From Anaeramoeba flamelloides (Eukaryota > Metamonada > Anaeramoebidae), in contig JANTQA010000070.1 of the NCBI GenBank assembly GCA_027625915.1, positions 1,059,001 through 1,123,000 of the forward strand: a DNA stretch of 64,000 nt. The letters run 5' to 3'. Below, in pieces: positions 1-12,800 of this stretch (position 1 is the stretch's first letter; every line of letters starts with the position of its first letter). The notes beneath the pieces are model-generated. The model was not told where the DNA came from, did no database searches, and worked only from the letters and a program-made list of their open reading frames with translations. The position numbers were made by a program, and so were the translations under genes.

Positions 1-1316
1 ATAATATCTTAAAAAAAAAAAAAAAAGGAAAAAAAGATAAAATTGTTGCAAAAAAAAAAAAAAAAATCAAACCACAAGCAAAACACTTATAAGACATTTT
101 TATAAATTGTTATTTTAAAAAAAATGAAAAGAAAGGTACAAAAAATTGACCCTTTTAGAAACAATCCTAAAATCTACAATGATCATTATAAACAGTTTAT
201 GTTTTTTTTTGATTTATTGGAATAAAAATGTGGAAATTTTGTTGTTAAAAAATTCGAAGAAGTTTCTTTGTCTTTAATCCTAGTTTCTTCAGAAGATAGG
301 TTTTACTCAAATTATTTTTAAATAATAATTTTTTGAGTGTCTTGGGAGAACAATTTCAATTCTGTCTAGGGTTTATTGTAAAAAAAAATTTGTCATCAAG
401 TCTTGTGAATTATTTGATCAATCGTTAGTGATTGTTTTTTTTTGGGGAAAAAAGATGAGAATGCCAAGATGATTATTTGTTTTGGAGAACGAAGCTCAGA
501 AAACAATTTTCTCAATATTTACTGAAACGTCTTTGTTAGTGTCTGTTTTGCATTCAGTAAAATATTTCCTTTTTGACAAGTTTTTGATTTTTTTTTCTTT
601 TTAAAAATTCGAAAGAGGTAAAAATTCTTTTGAAAACATTTTAAGTGATTCTTTGTTGTATGATCTCGTTTAAAGTTACAGTTATAATTGATAATCTTGG
701 GAAGGATATTTCTCTCAAAAAGAGAGTGTCTTTGAAATCGAAAAATACATTTGGGTAAAATCTCCTTTATTATTTGTGAAGAACCAAACAAGCCAAACAT
801 GTGGACAATAGGAATTACAAATGAGTTTCTTAGAAAACATTTTCTTATTTCTTGAATGTTATTGGTCAGTGGGTGAATAAAAAGAGAAGAGATCAGGTTT
901 TCTTTTATTTGAGAAATAAAGAGGAAAAAAGTTTCTATTATTTCTCCGCTTTTTTTACCAGAGTTTCCATAAGAAATAGAATGTAATTGGTTGACTTGAC
1001 TTGTTTATTTGTTACTTTTTTTTGTGTTGGGTAGAGATATATATATTTTGGAACTCAGAAACCTCAAAGAAAGAGATATTGAATTAAAAAATTGTTTTTT
1101 GAAATTTGATCCGATTTAAGGTCTATTACAAAAGTAAAAACTGAAGAAATTATATACAAAAACCTTCTTGAAAGAGTTCCATAATCTCAGTTAAATATAT
1201 TCATTGAGAATTTCTTTTATAAAAAATGTGAAATTTTGACAATTCCAACAATTTTCCTTTCAAATATCCAAACCAATTTTTGATTTTACAATTTAGTAAA
1301 CACGTTTTCAAATCTA

Positions 1317-1482
1317 TACTGGTATTTGAATTATAAATGGGAAAATATTTTCACTTCATTTTCCTTTTCCTTTACAAACAGAGCTCTCCTAAACAAGTAG
1401 GTTGTAAACTGGAGACTTTGTGACCACAAGGAAATTGTAAACCAAGTGAAAAAATTTCCCATTTGTAATTCAAATACCAGTA
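1317..1482. repeat. Foldback element, about 40-bp arms
   Basis: The left arm (1317-1356, starting TACTGGTATTTGAATTA) is the imperfect reverse complement of the right arm (1444-1482, ending TAATTCAAATACCAGTA). The arms are separated by about 87 bases that contain AAACAAGTAGGTTGTAAACT. A diverged relative with the same inner sequence lies at 21118-21277, so this is a dispersed family rather than a one-off hairpin. No coding capacity is visible. It is probably a miniature inverted-repeat transposable element; the target duplication is not clear. Confidence 0.6.
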
Positions 1483-2479
1483 AACATAAAACAATTTCTC
1501 TAGCTGTTCTAAATATTGTTTGTAGTTACTTTTACTTGTTTGACATCTCAATTAAATTTGTATCAGTACTTGAAAATCCCTTAAGACTCTAGTAGCCTAC
1601 CGTGAATTTACACCATACTCAGGGAGTCCATAGCACCCAAAAGGTTATTACGAAATTACACTCCTTTTGATTGACAATATTCAAATAACAAAAAAACAAA
1701 ATTTTATTGGATCTTCATAAACAAAAAATTCAAAAATAATAACAAAAAAATTGAAAAGTTTCTCAATTACAAAAAAATCAAAATAAAAAATAAAAAAATT
1801 TAAATATTACTCAATCTTCTAAATAATGAAATTCAAATAACATTAAAAAATCCACAGGATCTCTTTGACAAAAAATCTCATTGGTGAAATTCAAATAACA
1901 ATAAAAAAATTCAAAGGATCTCTGATCAACATATAATTCAAATAAAAAAAAGGATAAAATCATTCTCAATTCTAAAAAATCTAAATTTTAAACAAAAAAT
2001 CAAATCCTTTTATTATTTTATATTTCCAAATTTTTTAAATTTCTTCAATTGGAAACAATTGTTTTTTATTCAATGTAAAATCAATTGAATTTGATTTAAT
2101 CAATTTTTTTCTTATTTTGGTTATATTTATATTTTAACAGAGTAAAGATTGTGTAACATTCTTGAGATTAAAATAACTCATATAAAAAATGGAAAAAAAA
2201 AAATTCTCAGTGATCTCAAAAAGAGACAAAGGGTTACACTCTAGAAACAAACACATTTGTTTTCAAAAAATAATTCAGAACCATTCATATCGGAAATTTT
2301 ATCATTCTTTGAGGCTTTTTTCTAAAAATATCCCCGTATTTTAACCATTTTTAATTTTTAGAGTTTGGTTGTACACCCAAGGTCGGTTAGTTATTAAATT
2401 GTAATTAGTAACGATGTAAGTTACAAAGAATTTTTTTCTAATTTCAAAACATTATTTTTCCCATCAAAATACTATACGG

Positions 2480-2658
2480 TTAAGGGACTAATCTCTATTA
2501 AAATTTTTAAACCTAAATTTAATAGAGATTGAGAAAATTTATTGCCTATTATTTAGATTTGAAGCCCCCTGTTTATTTTCATATTAAACTCATTTCTAGA
2601 TAATAATTCCTAATATAGAAATTGGTCAAAGAAAAAATAATAGAGACTAGTCCCTTAA
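2480..2658. mobile_element. MITE with TTAA ends
   Basis: This is a 179-bp element. Its ends read TTAAGGGACTAATCTCTATTA (one mismatch to the inverted right end, TAATAGAGACTAGTCCCTTAA). A second, inner hairpin (ATCTCTATTAAA against TTTAATAGAGAT) follows the left end. TTAA stands at both termini in the arrangement expected for a TTAA target duplication, as used by piggyBac-type transposases. The larger element at 15930-17318 shares the TTAAGGGA-start ends. There is no transposase, so it is non-autonomous. Confidence 0.6.
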
Positions 2659-3136
2659 GAAAAATGTCTCTTTATTTATTATTTGATAAAACTATAATAT
2701 CTAAATCGAAAATGAATCAAATTATCTTTGTGATAAATCTTGTTTATCTTTAAAAATTAAAAAAAATATTAATTGATTTTATTTTACTGCAAGTAAATAC
2801 CCAATATTTTCTCAAAGAAAAAATAAAATAAAAAAAATAACAAAGAAAAATAAAAAAATAAAATTTGATTTAAAATATTTGATAATTATTTATTGAACGA
2901 AAAAGATTTTATTATTAAAAAAAAAAATAAAATAAAAGAATGAACCTTAATTAATACATCGAACAAAACCCACATGTAAGACTAGGGGTTTTATTAAAAA
3001 ACTAATAAAAAAAATCTTTAATTTTATGATTTTTTTCAAAATATTAAAAAAAAATAAAAAACAATGAAAATAGAAAATAAATAACAAATATTATTAATGT
3101 TAAAAAAATTCAAAAAAAAAAAAAAAATAGAAAGAA

Positions 3137-4904
3137 TTAAAGTTTTTTTCCTTTTAATTTTTCAACACATCTAACACCATTTTCTGCATATTCTTCGCGG
3201 GTAACCCAAATTGGTCTATCTTTAATTAAACCAGCAAGAACTGCTCCTCCTAAAAAGACCATATGTTTACGTCTTGGGGGATCTTCGATATGAAGTTTGA
3301 ATTTCTTTAATCCTTCTCTTTTTCCTTTTAAAACATGGGTACAGTATAATTCTTTGATATCTTTTTCCATTCTAGTTGTTAAACCTGGAAACATGGAAGT
3401 ACCTCCAGATAACACGATATGTTGATATAACTAATATTTTTTTTTTCATTTGGTAATATTGTTCAATTAAAAAAGTGATTATTATAATTATTATTATTTA
3501 TTAAAATAATAAAATGAAACAAAAAAAAAAAAAAAAAAAGGAAAAATTTAATGGAAACTGAATCTTACTTGTGGGCGGATATCAATTGGTGCTTTATTAA
3601 TGACTTGAAATAATGCTTCTGAGATTCCAACACTTTCAACATCAACTAAATTAGGCTGGAACAAAACTTCAGGTGCTTCAAATCTTTCGGCACCAATTCT
3701 AATTGTTCTTCCATCGGGAAGCTTGTAAGGCCTTACAAGGGCTGTTGTCTCAAGGGCAAGTCTTTTTTCAAGATCAAGGTTGTGGCAAACATAACAAAGC
3801 TTTTCTTTGATTTTCCTAGCTGTATCAAAATCTGCAGTTCTGTTGAAAACATATCCACGGAGTAATAAAAGTTTGATTAAATACCTGGTAATGTCCCTAC
3901 CAGCGATATCAATTCTTTTAACTAAATGTGGTAAAACAAAAGACTCATAGACTGGCACAATATGTGTGACACCGTCACCAGAATCAACAACAACGCCAGT
4001 CATTAAGCCTTGTGCATAAAGAACAAGAATGGCTTGAATCGCAACATAAACAGCCTTGAAGTTATATGTTTCAAACATCATTTCAACCATCTTTTCTCTG
4101 TTTTTGTCTGGATTCATTGGTGCTTCGGTAAGTAAGATTTTACAGTCTGAAGTTTCAATCCCCAATTTTTTATCAAAGGTATAGTCATAAAGATATTTCA
4201 TATCTTCCCAATTTCTTACAATACCTTTATGTGTTATATTTCAAAAAATCGAAAAAAAAAAAAAAAATTAACAAAGAAAAAAAAAAATTAAAAAGAAAAA
4301 AAAAAAAGAAAAGGAGAAAAAAAGACTATTAAAGTGCTTTAAAAACACTTGTTTTGTTATCACAATTTAAGCTTTTTTAATTTCACAATGTCTTGTTGTA
4401 ATTAATTTCTGTAATAAACAAATAGTTTTTTCTTGTTTTTGCTTATCAAAAGTAAAAAAATTTTGAACCAAAAAGAAAAAAGAAAAAAGAAAAAAGAGCC
4501 AGGGTGATGAACAAAAACAAACCATTTTCGAGAGGGTGACTAATTTGAAGCATATTTCTAACTTGTTCTGCTTCTTCCCCGATCATAATGTCTTTAATTT
4601 TAACATTTGTGACATTTTCTTCATATCTAAGAACTGGTCTTCCTACTATCGAAGGAAAAACAGCTGCTGGGAAATTTGAATTTGCATAGCCGACTTTTAC
4701 AAACCCGGTCCCATTATCTTTTGTTTATTTGGTTTTTTATTTTGGTTTGTGTCATATATTTTATGTTTATTAGTTTTTAGGGATCAACAAAAAGTTTTTT
4801 TGAAATAATAAAGTAAAAAGAAATTGATAAAAAAATTCAAAAAAAAAGAGTAATCCAAGAACGAACTTACCACAAACAATTATAGACTTATCAACGTTAC
4901 TCAT
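3137..4904 (-). CDS. ARP2: Actin-related protein 2 (Arp2/3 complex subunit)
   Basis: Arp2 is one of the two actin-like subunits of the Arp2/3 complex, which nucleates branched actin filaments in the cytoplasm. Four exons on the minus strand, 4871-4904, 4523-4717, 3569-4224 and 3137-3430, join at GT-AG sites to give 1179 nt and a 392-residue product; human Arp2 has 394. The start is [11 protein letters not shown] followed by [12 protein letters not shown] (nucleotide-binding loop). Arp2-specific stretches include [21 protein letters not shown] and the near-invariant [24 protein letters not shown] block (here [19 protein letters not shown]) close to the C-terminus. [10 protein letters not shown] is the second phosphate loop. 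These features, and the insertion pattern, distinguish it from conventional actin and Arp3. The three introns are 152, 298 and 138 bases. The P4-ATPase gene lies upstream on the same strand, 1.9 kb away. Nothing appears broken. Confidence 0.96.
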
Positions 4905-6822
4905 TTAATTCCTAAGTCAACAAAAAAGGATTAGTTGTTTAAAAACAATAAAAGAAAAAAAATGAAAAATTGTATGAGATTTTATTTTTAAAACAGGAAA
5001 AAATAATCATTTCATTTTGGTTTTTGTTTTTCAAGTCGAGTTCACAAATTAGAGTTTCTATATAGGCACAATATATCTCATAAAAAAATCCCCAACAAAA
5101 AAATCGAGACTACACATATCACATTCAATTTCTTAAAATTTAGTATTTGTTTAAAGGTAAAATTCGGAAAATGAAGTTAAAAATTTTTTGCCATTATCAG
5201 GTTAATATAACAATCATTTCAACTTTTTCCAAGTTACCATATACCCTTCTTTTATTCATATTGAATGTTGAAATTCAATTCAACAAAAAAAAAATTTAGT
5301 CAAAAGATACAAAGCAACAAAAAAATTAAAATATTTAGAAATTTTTGAAATAAATGATTGATAATGGTTTGTAATTTTGTTTTTTGGAATTTGTAATTAA
5401 TAAACGTTTGTGAGACATTTCAATTTGTAAATGGTTCTAATTTAGGATTTTTTCTTGAATTGATTAAATAATTTTTTTTTATCAAAATTTATTAAATTTT
5501 ATTCAACAATTTTTATTCATTCATCATTTGAAAGATATTCATTAAATTTCAACTCCTTTTAGTAATATAACTATTTAGCTGTGAAAAAAAAATTATTCAA
5601 ATTTTTTTCTATTAAATTTTTAAAAAAATCTTAATAGAACCTCAAAAAAATGGATTTTCCAACTTAATTTGTTAAATATTCGAAAAAATATTTTTTCATT
5701 CAAGATCTTTTATTAACCCAATAGTGTATTTTATAAGTGGAGTTTACCAAAAGTGGAAAATTAGCAAATTTTTGATTTTTTTATTGAAAAAAATTTTTCA
5801 TGATTCTATATAAAAGTATTAAATAGAAAAAAATATATCCTTCCGCATTAAGTGAAAAAACAATAATTAAATCTTCTTAATAACTCACTTTTTAATTATT
5901 TATATTAGAGAATGTCCTGATATTTATAAATTATCAAAAAAAAAAAAACATAATCAAAAACCAAAAAAAAGTGAGTCATAATTTTTGAAATCAGCCTTAC
6001 GGATTTTATATTACTGAACTTTCACTTAAATAAAAGATAATAACAAGAAAATTTTTATCTAAATATATGAATTTTAAAAGACATTCCATAGTTTCAATTT
6101 CTTAAAAATAATTTTTATTGATATTTTCTAAGATGTTTTTTTTTTTAACTTGACTTCCATTAAAAAATAAAAAAGAAAAAAAAATTTAAAAAGAAAAAGC
6201 AAAAATTTGAAAAAAAAAGACCAAAATTAGAAAAAAAAAACAAAAGAAAAACATAAATTTGAAAAAAAAAAACTAAATTGAAAGAAAAATTTGCAAAATT
6301 ATGAAATTAGAAAAAATGATTCTGATCTAAAAATTGAATATTTTATTTTTGATAAGAATATGGAACAAAAACTATCAAAACCACTTTCATTAACTTTCTG
6401 AAGTGATTCAGCCATTTTTAAAAAAATAGTTTATTTTAAAGTGTTTCATTAAAGTTATGATTCGAAATTCAAATAAAAAAAAAACAATAACAAAATAAAA
6501 AAAAAAATTTATCAAAATAGAAATAAAAAAAAAAAAAATAATTTGAAGAAATTTTCTTTTCTTTTTTTTAATTGTTTTTGTATTATATTTAATTGATTAA
6601 ATGATAAATCGATAAAAATTGTGTAACGAAATAATTTTCAATAAAATGATTGTTTTTTTGTGTGAAAAACATAAATTTATTAAAAATTAAAAAATATAAA
6701 TTAATAAATAAATATTAATAATAATACTGATATTAATAATTATATCTATTTAGAGATTAACAAAATATATCGAAAAAAAAAAAAAATAGAAATATAAATA
6801 TAAATAAAAATAAAATAAAAAT
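4905..6822. other. Intergenic region, ARP2 upstream / flippase downstream
   Basis: This 1.9-kb spacer separates the start of ARP2 from the stop codon of the flippase gene, both on the minus strand. It should hold the ARP2 promoter (nearest 4905) and the flippase 3' UTR (nearest 6822). I see only A/T-rich low-complexity sequence. A weak inverted pair (AACTCACTTTTTAATTA near 5882 and AAAGTGAGTCATAATTTT near 5967) is present, and there is no convincing open reading frame. Confidence 0.6.
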
Positions 6823-9800
6823 TTAAAGTTCATCACTTTCACTTGATTGTCCACTTGATGTTCCACTTGAAGAAAGATTTTGGTCTTTATTAATCTTGTT
6901 ATCTGTATTATTTAAGGTGACTAGTTCATAATCTTCATCTACGGTACCCACGATTAAATTGCCTGACACAACACCCTGTGAGTTACCTGGGTTAAAGGCG
7001 GAACCTGTGTGTCTGTATTTCTTCCCGTTGACCAACATTTGAACTTTTTTTTTGAAGGCATCTTTAAATATGGAAATGGTAGGTTTGAGGGCAATTTGCT
7101 CTGGTTTTTTTGGTTCTATTGGCCCTAAATTGCGTTTTTCTCTTTCTTGAATAATGTGGTAGTCTAAAGGCTTAAATTCACGTCTAAAGTATTTAATGAG
7201 GATATCTGGGACGAGGCAGATCACAATGGAAATAAAGACAGTGAACCAAAATATTCCTGTTGAGAAGACATTTACTGCGACCTTGTACATCGAAGGAGCC
7301 AATAGGGGGATTTCTCCAAGTAACAAAATAAAGACAAACCAAACGATGATGGATCCCCAGATGGTGAAGTGGTGTATCCAAGTCCAATTGTTCACGTGTA
7401 GAGCTAATTTCAAGTTGACTACGAAAACAAGCCCTGTGTACACTGTGATCGACATCCCCCAGAGGCCCGAGGTTTGTCCATTGCCGGCGAGGGGTTCAGA
7501 GTTCCAGAGGAAAAAGGGAATCAAAAACAAAACGAGTGCGTGGTACATGCCCTCAAGTAGCCAAGTCCAAAATCTGACAAAGTTGAATTCCTTATCACGG
7601 TCACCCCCGGAATACAGTTTAGGGTAATCCAATTCTGCCTTAGATGTAACGTCCTGGTCGAATACTGAAAGTACCATAATGGGGAAAGAGGTAAAGGCGA
7701 CGTTATAAAAGCTAATACAGAGCGCATCAAAAAGTGTTTGGGCAGTGAATGAGGATTGGAAGGCAAAGATAAATTGCAAAAAGGCGAAGGCCATGTTTTT
7801 GTAAAAGCTATAGAGAATGATGATGCAGACTCTTCTGAAGTTCCATCTGCCGTGCACCAATAGCAAGCGTTTCAAAAACTTGAATTGTGCAATGGAATAG
7901 TCCGATGCCAAAACGGCTTGCATTCCCTCCTGTCCAGAGATCCCAATGCCGACGTGTGCGGCTTGGATCATGGACACGTCGTTAGCACCGTCGCCGATAC
8001 CCAGCGTGACAGATTTTTTGACCCCCTTTCTGACAAGATCAACGACTTGGGATTTTTGTAAGGGGCTTACCCGGCAGCAGACAACTGCTTTACATTTGAT
8101 GCCAATTGCGAGGAATTCGTCCCTGATTTCGTCCATAAGCGCATATCTTAGGGCACTTCCGGTGATCACCAATACGACGCCGCCGTTGTCGTAATGTTCC
8201 GCCATTTGTTCCTTGCAGGTTTCAATTTCCTCCTTCATGGCTTCGATCGATTGCGAATCGATTTGCTGGATGTACATGTCATTGGTAATTAAGGAGCAGG
8301 CAAACCCGATGTTAATAGCTGTTTCCTTTTTGTCGCCAGTTAATACCCAAACCTTAATACCAGCGTTCATAAGTGCTTCAATCGCCTTGGGTACGCCCTT
8401 TTGGAGTTTGTCTTCAATGGCCGAAGCACCGATAAGGCGCAGATCCCTTTCCATAAGCTCTGCGACGTCCATCAACTTTTGCTTTCGATCAACAAGGCTA
8501 GTGTTGGCTTCGTGGAACTGCTTTTTCCAATTGTCATATTCCTCCTGGGGAATTGTCCTTGAGGCAAAGCATAGGGTTCGAAGCCCCTCCTTGGCAAAGA
8601 TTTCCAAGTGATCGAGGGTCGTTTCGCCAAATGCCTCTTCCTGCTCTTTATTTAATCGTTCATAAATGACATTATCTGCGCCCTTTGTAAAGATCTTGAT
8701 TTCGTCTTGTGGTGTTTTCATAATGACAGACATCCTTTTCCTTGTGGAATTGAATTCCAATACATTGAGGATTTCGTAGGTAGAGTCTTCATCGTTATTG
8801 GAAATCGTGACAGTGTCTGGCGTTCTTGAATGGAAGGTATAGCCAAGCATCCTTGCGGCGTCAACTAGCGCTCCTTCGTCGGGCGATGCTGCCTGGTATA
8901 CAATTTTTTTTAAATTATCTGGATCTTCTTGATCCCTTTCTGGGATAACAGTATGACATACAGCCATGCTTAAAAGAAATTCATGGATAAATTCGCTGTT
9001 TTCGTGTTCCTTATCATTTAAATGATTTAAAAAGTGATCGTCAATAAATGCTGGTATTTCTCCATTAAATTCCTCTCCCAGCTCATTCCCACTCATTTTG
9101 TTTTTTCTTTCTTCATCACTTGTATCATCAGTGCTTACTTGATCAAGTAAAGGTATCCCAACATTGCCTTCATCGATTATGTTTGTTGTTTTTTTTGTTT
9201 TTTTTTTTGAATACTTTTCCGAATTATATTTCTTTTTTTTCTTTTTGTATTTCTTTCTTGGATCTTCTAAAATTTGTCCGTTCCTTTTGGCTGCGGCCAT
9301 AGCTACTTCAGTTACTCCTGTTCCATAGCTAAATCCTCCAATTGTACATTTCATAAATTCCATGACATTACAAGTTAATGTTCCAGTTTTATCAGAAAAT
9401 ACATAATCAATCTTTTTTTTTGTTTTTTTTTTGTTTTTTTTTTTTATTTGATTGGTTTGTTATTAATTTAGAGGATATAAATATATATATTTATTACATT
9501 ACAATTTTTTTGATACAAAATTGAAAATTAAAAATTTTATTTGATTGAAATTAATGATTGATAATCCCCAAAAAAAAAAAAAAAAAAAAAAAGATATAAA
9601 ATGTATGTTTGAGTGAAATCGAAGTGAATTACGAAGAAAATAATTTAAATTTTGATTTATTAGAGTTAATCATGTCTTTAAATTTTGATAAAAAAACATT
9701 TTAAAATCTGTTAATTTTCAATTTTAGGAATTGTATTTTTAGAAATAATAGAATTTAAATTTTGTCTCATAAACTTGTATTTTAATGGATTTTTCCTTTG

Positions 9801-12800
9801 GGATTATCAATGAAAGTCAAAAGATAATAAATCTAAAGTTTATTTTCAGAAAGTGCTTGTTAAAGTAAAATGGAGAAAAATATCAAATTAGTCTTTCCGT
9901 GTCTTGTAATATAAAATAACCATTAGGGAAAAAAAAGTGAAACGGGAAAAAAAGTTCAATACAGTTTTTAAATGAGGAACTAAATAGAAACTGAACATCA
10001 AAAAAAAAAAGATCAATTAATAAAAGAAAAAAGAAATGACTAAAAAAAAAAACGGAGGATCAAACAGAATAACAGTTTTTATAAATACTATCTTTTGGTA
10101 AGGGTGGTTTTTCTTTGATTGATCAATTATTAAAAATTTGTTGAAAAAATTGTCTGTTTTTGAGATATCTCTAAAAGGAACTCATCGGATTTTGATAATA
10201 AAGAAGATCCAAATTGTGATTGTTGATTTGATTGATAATAATATAGTGGATTATTCTTTCAAGTTAATTGGTTTCTTCTTTTAATTAATTTTACTTTTCA
10301 TTTTTATTAAGGTTTCCAATGAAAAATTGTGTTGGACTTTTTTTCCCTGTTTTACTTTTTTTCCTAAATGGTAATAATACATTTGAAAAGTACAATACCT
10401 CCTTTTTTCTGTCTTCTAAAACTATTTTACTTTTGCCATTGGAAATAAAAGGAAATTATATTGAACATTTAAATTTGCTTTTCAGAAAAAATTAAGTAAA
10501 TTACTTTGTGGGAATTAACTTGAATTCATTTATATAAATTTGAAAGTAATAAGACCTACAAACCTTATCTTTTTAAATCAAAAAGTAATTAATAAAAATT
10601 TTCATTTTTTTTTTCAAAATTGTAAAATACAAAAGCATCTTTGAAGTTAACTCAATATTTTAAAATAATACAAAAAAACTGAAAATTTCTGCACTAAAAA
10701 AATAAAATAAATAAATTAAAAAAAAAAAAAGAAGAAAAATATTTACAATTCCAAGTTCTTCAGTTAAATTTGAGGTTCTAGCATGAGCAGGTGTTTTTGA
10801 TTGAGCATGATACATTTTTTCATCCCAGTTGATAAAGAGAGATTGGATTAATTTAACAATTTCCATTGAAACATATAAAGAAATTGGGATCATTACATTA
10901 CAGACAATAATAAAGCTAAAAAATCCAGTAAAACCTAAAAATGCACCATTTGTAAAAATACTGTCGTCCATCACCTTTCCTAAATACCATGCTTTTGTAC
11001 CCCATTTGGTTTGCCAAACACCAGCAGCAATACCTCCAACCAAACCAATAATTGCCAAAAAGGCAAAAATTGTAAGTAATCTTGGATTTAATTGAATTTC
11101 AATTGTTGATCTTTTACTTGGTGGATCACTTTTTAGTATTAATTTTTTTTAAGTTTTGAATTAATTCCATAAAAAAGAAAATGTAAAGTTTTTAATTTAT
11201 TAAAAAAAAAAAAAAATTATAAAGTCCTTGCTAATAAGGAAAATTAATTAGAAATATTGATATTTTAAAAATTTGAGGGATTTTTTAAAACTTTTTTAGA
11301 GTTTTTCAAAATTATGAGAGAATTAGATTTTGATATTTTTTTTCATTTTAGATGAAAAATAACAGAAAATAATAAAAAAATTAAAAAAAAATATTTTTGT
11401 GAATTTTCAACTATTTTTGAAAAAGAATTAGTCTTTTACAAAATGATCAAAATTTTTGAAACATCTTTTTGTAAAATTGCTTTTAATTAAACCCGAATCA
11501 AATCCTGTGCAGTTAAATATTGCCCTGGTTGTTGGAATATTCGATAAAAATCTGAAATTTTTTACTCTCTATAAAAGAAAAGTAATACAGTAATTTAAAA
11601 AAAAAATGGTTTGAAATGCCTGTGAGAACATTCTTACAAATCATCAGTACCGATTTAAGATTTTTAATTTATTAGATCAATAATTTTTTTACGTTATTTC
11701 GTTTAAATTTAATAAAGCCAAGCAATGGTCAAATTTTAAATTCTAAAATAGACGAAATTTTAAAAGTAGCCGAAAATAAGCTAAATAAAACCCTACTGAT
11801 CAATATTTTCATGTTTGTTAATTTTGATTTTTTTGTAATCGATCTAAGATTAGGTTTTTTAAAATGATTGTTAGAATGCCATAAAGTTTTAGAGATGGAT
11901 AGAGTAAGTTTAGGTTTATGAAAGGGTAGGATAACGTAGAGTAGAATATGTTAAGGTGATCTGTAACTTTTAACGATTTTGTAATTTGTAAACATTTGTG
12001 ATTTGATAAATAAAGTCAAAAAAAATTTGCAAAATTGTTTTGGATTTATCAACAATCACCATAATAGAATTCAAAAAGTTTTGTGAAACTCTTTTTTTTT
12101 TTATTTTTATTCATTTTAAACAATTTCAAATGATTTTTTTTTTCAATTTTATTTTTTAATCTTCCACATAACAAAAATAGAGCACCGCATTTAACAAAAC
12201 AGTTTTAATTCTCAGCACTTTGTTTTTGAGATTATTTAAATTTTTGAATATAATTAAAAATTCAAAATCTAATACAACTGTTTTAAAAAAGTGACGACTC
12301 AAAGTTTTCTCAGTAGGACTTAAAACTATCTAATTCACAAATTTTAATCTTTTTTCCAATCACTTTCCAAAACTTGTAGTCCACACTTTTTTAAAACAGC
12401 AATAACTTTTAATTTAAAAGATTTTACAATTGAGACTATTAAAAACTTGTAATTTAAAACACCTTTTGGCTTTTGACTTTTGACTTTTGACTTTTCATAA
12501 AAACAGTTTCGGGTTTAATGAAATTCAACATATATTTTTAATTTGGATAACTTTAAAAAATTCCAAATAAATTTCAAAGATTTATCTTTTTTTTTGAGTT
12601 CATTTTTTTTTTATCCCTTTTTGGGCTTTTAAAAAACCGTTTCAAGTATTTGAAATTTTTTGAAATATGAAAGAATATCGAAAACATAATTCTTGAAGAC
12701 TGTCAGACTGAAAGTTCGAAAACATGTTGAAAGTTTCCAAATTTTTAAGGGTTGTTCCATTCTTGTAATGAGTTTTTATAATTATTTCCTGAAAAAGGGA

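Larger units (their letters stand above)
1..3136. other. Gene-free A+T-rich left flank
   Basis: No reading frame here resembles a protein. The stretch is A/T homopolymers and short ATTCAAATAA-type repeats (about 1660-2000), plus the two foldback elements listed separately at 1317-1482 and 2480-2658. It lies downstream of the 3' end of the minus-strand ARP2 gene, so any ARP2 3' UTR and polyadenylation site would be at its right edge. Confidence 0.7.

Noticed and set aside
3137-4904. Conventional actin
   Set aside because: The joined protein carries Arp2-specific stretches ([36 protein letters not shown]) and the Arp2 length; conventional actin lacks these.
7193-8611. Several frames on both strands within the flippase exon
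   Set aside because: They are shadows of the long flippase reading frame and have no independent similarity.
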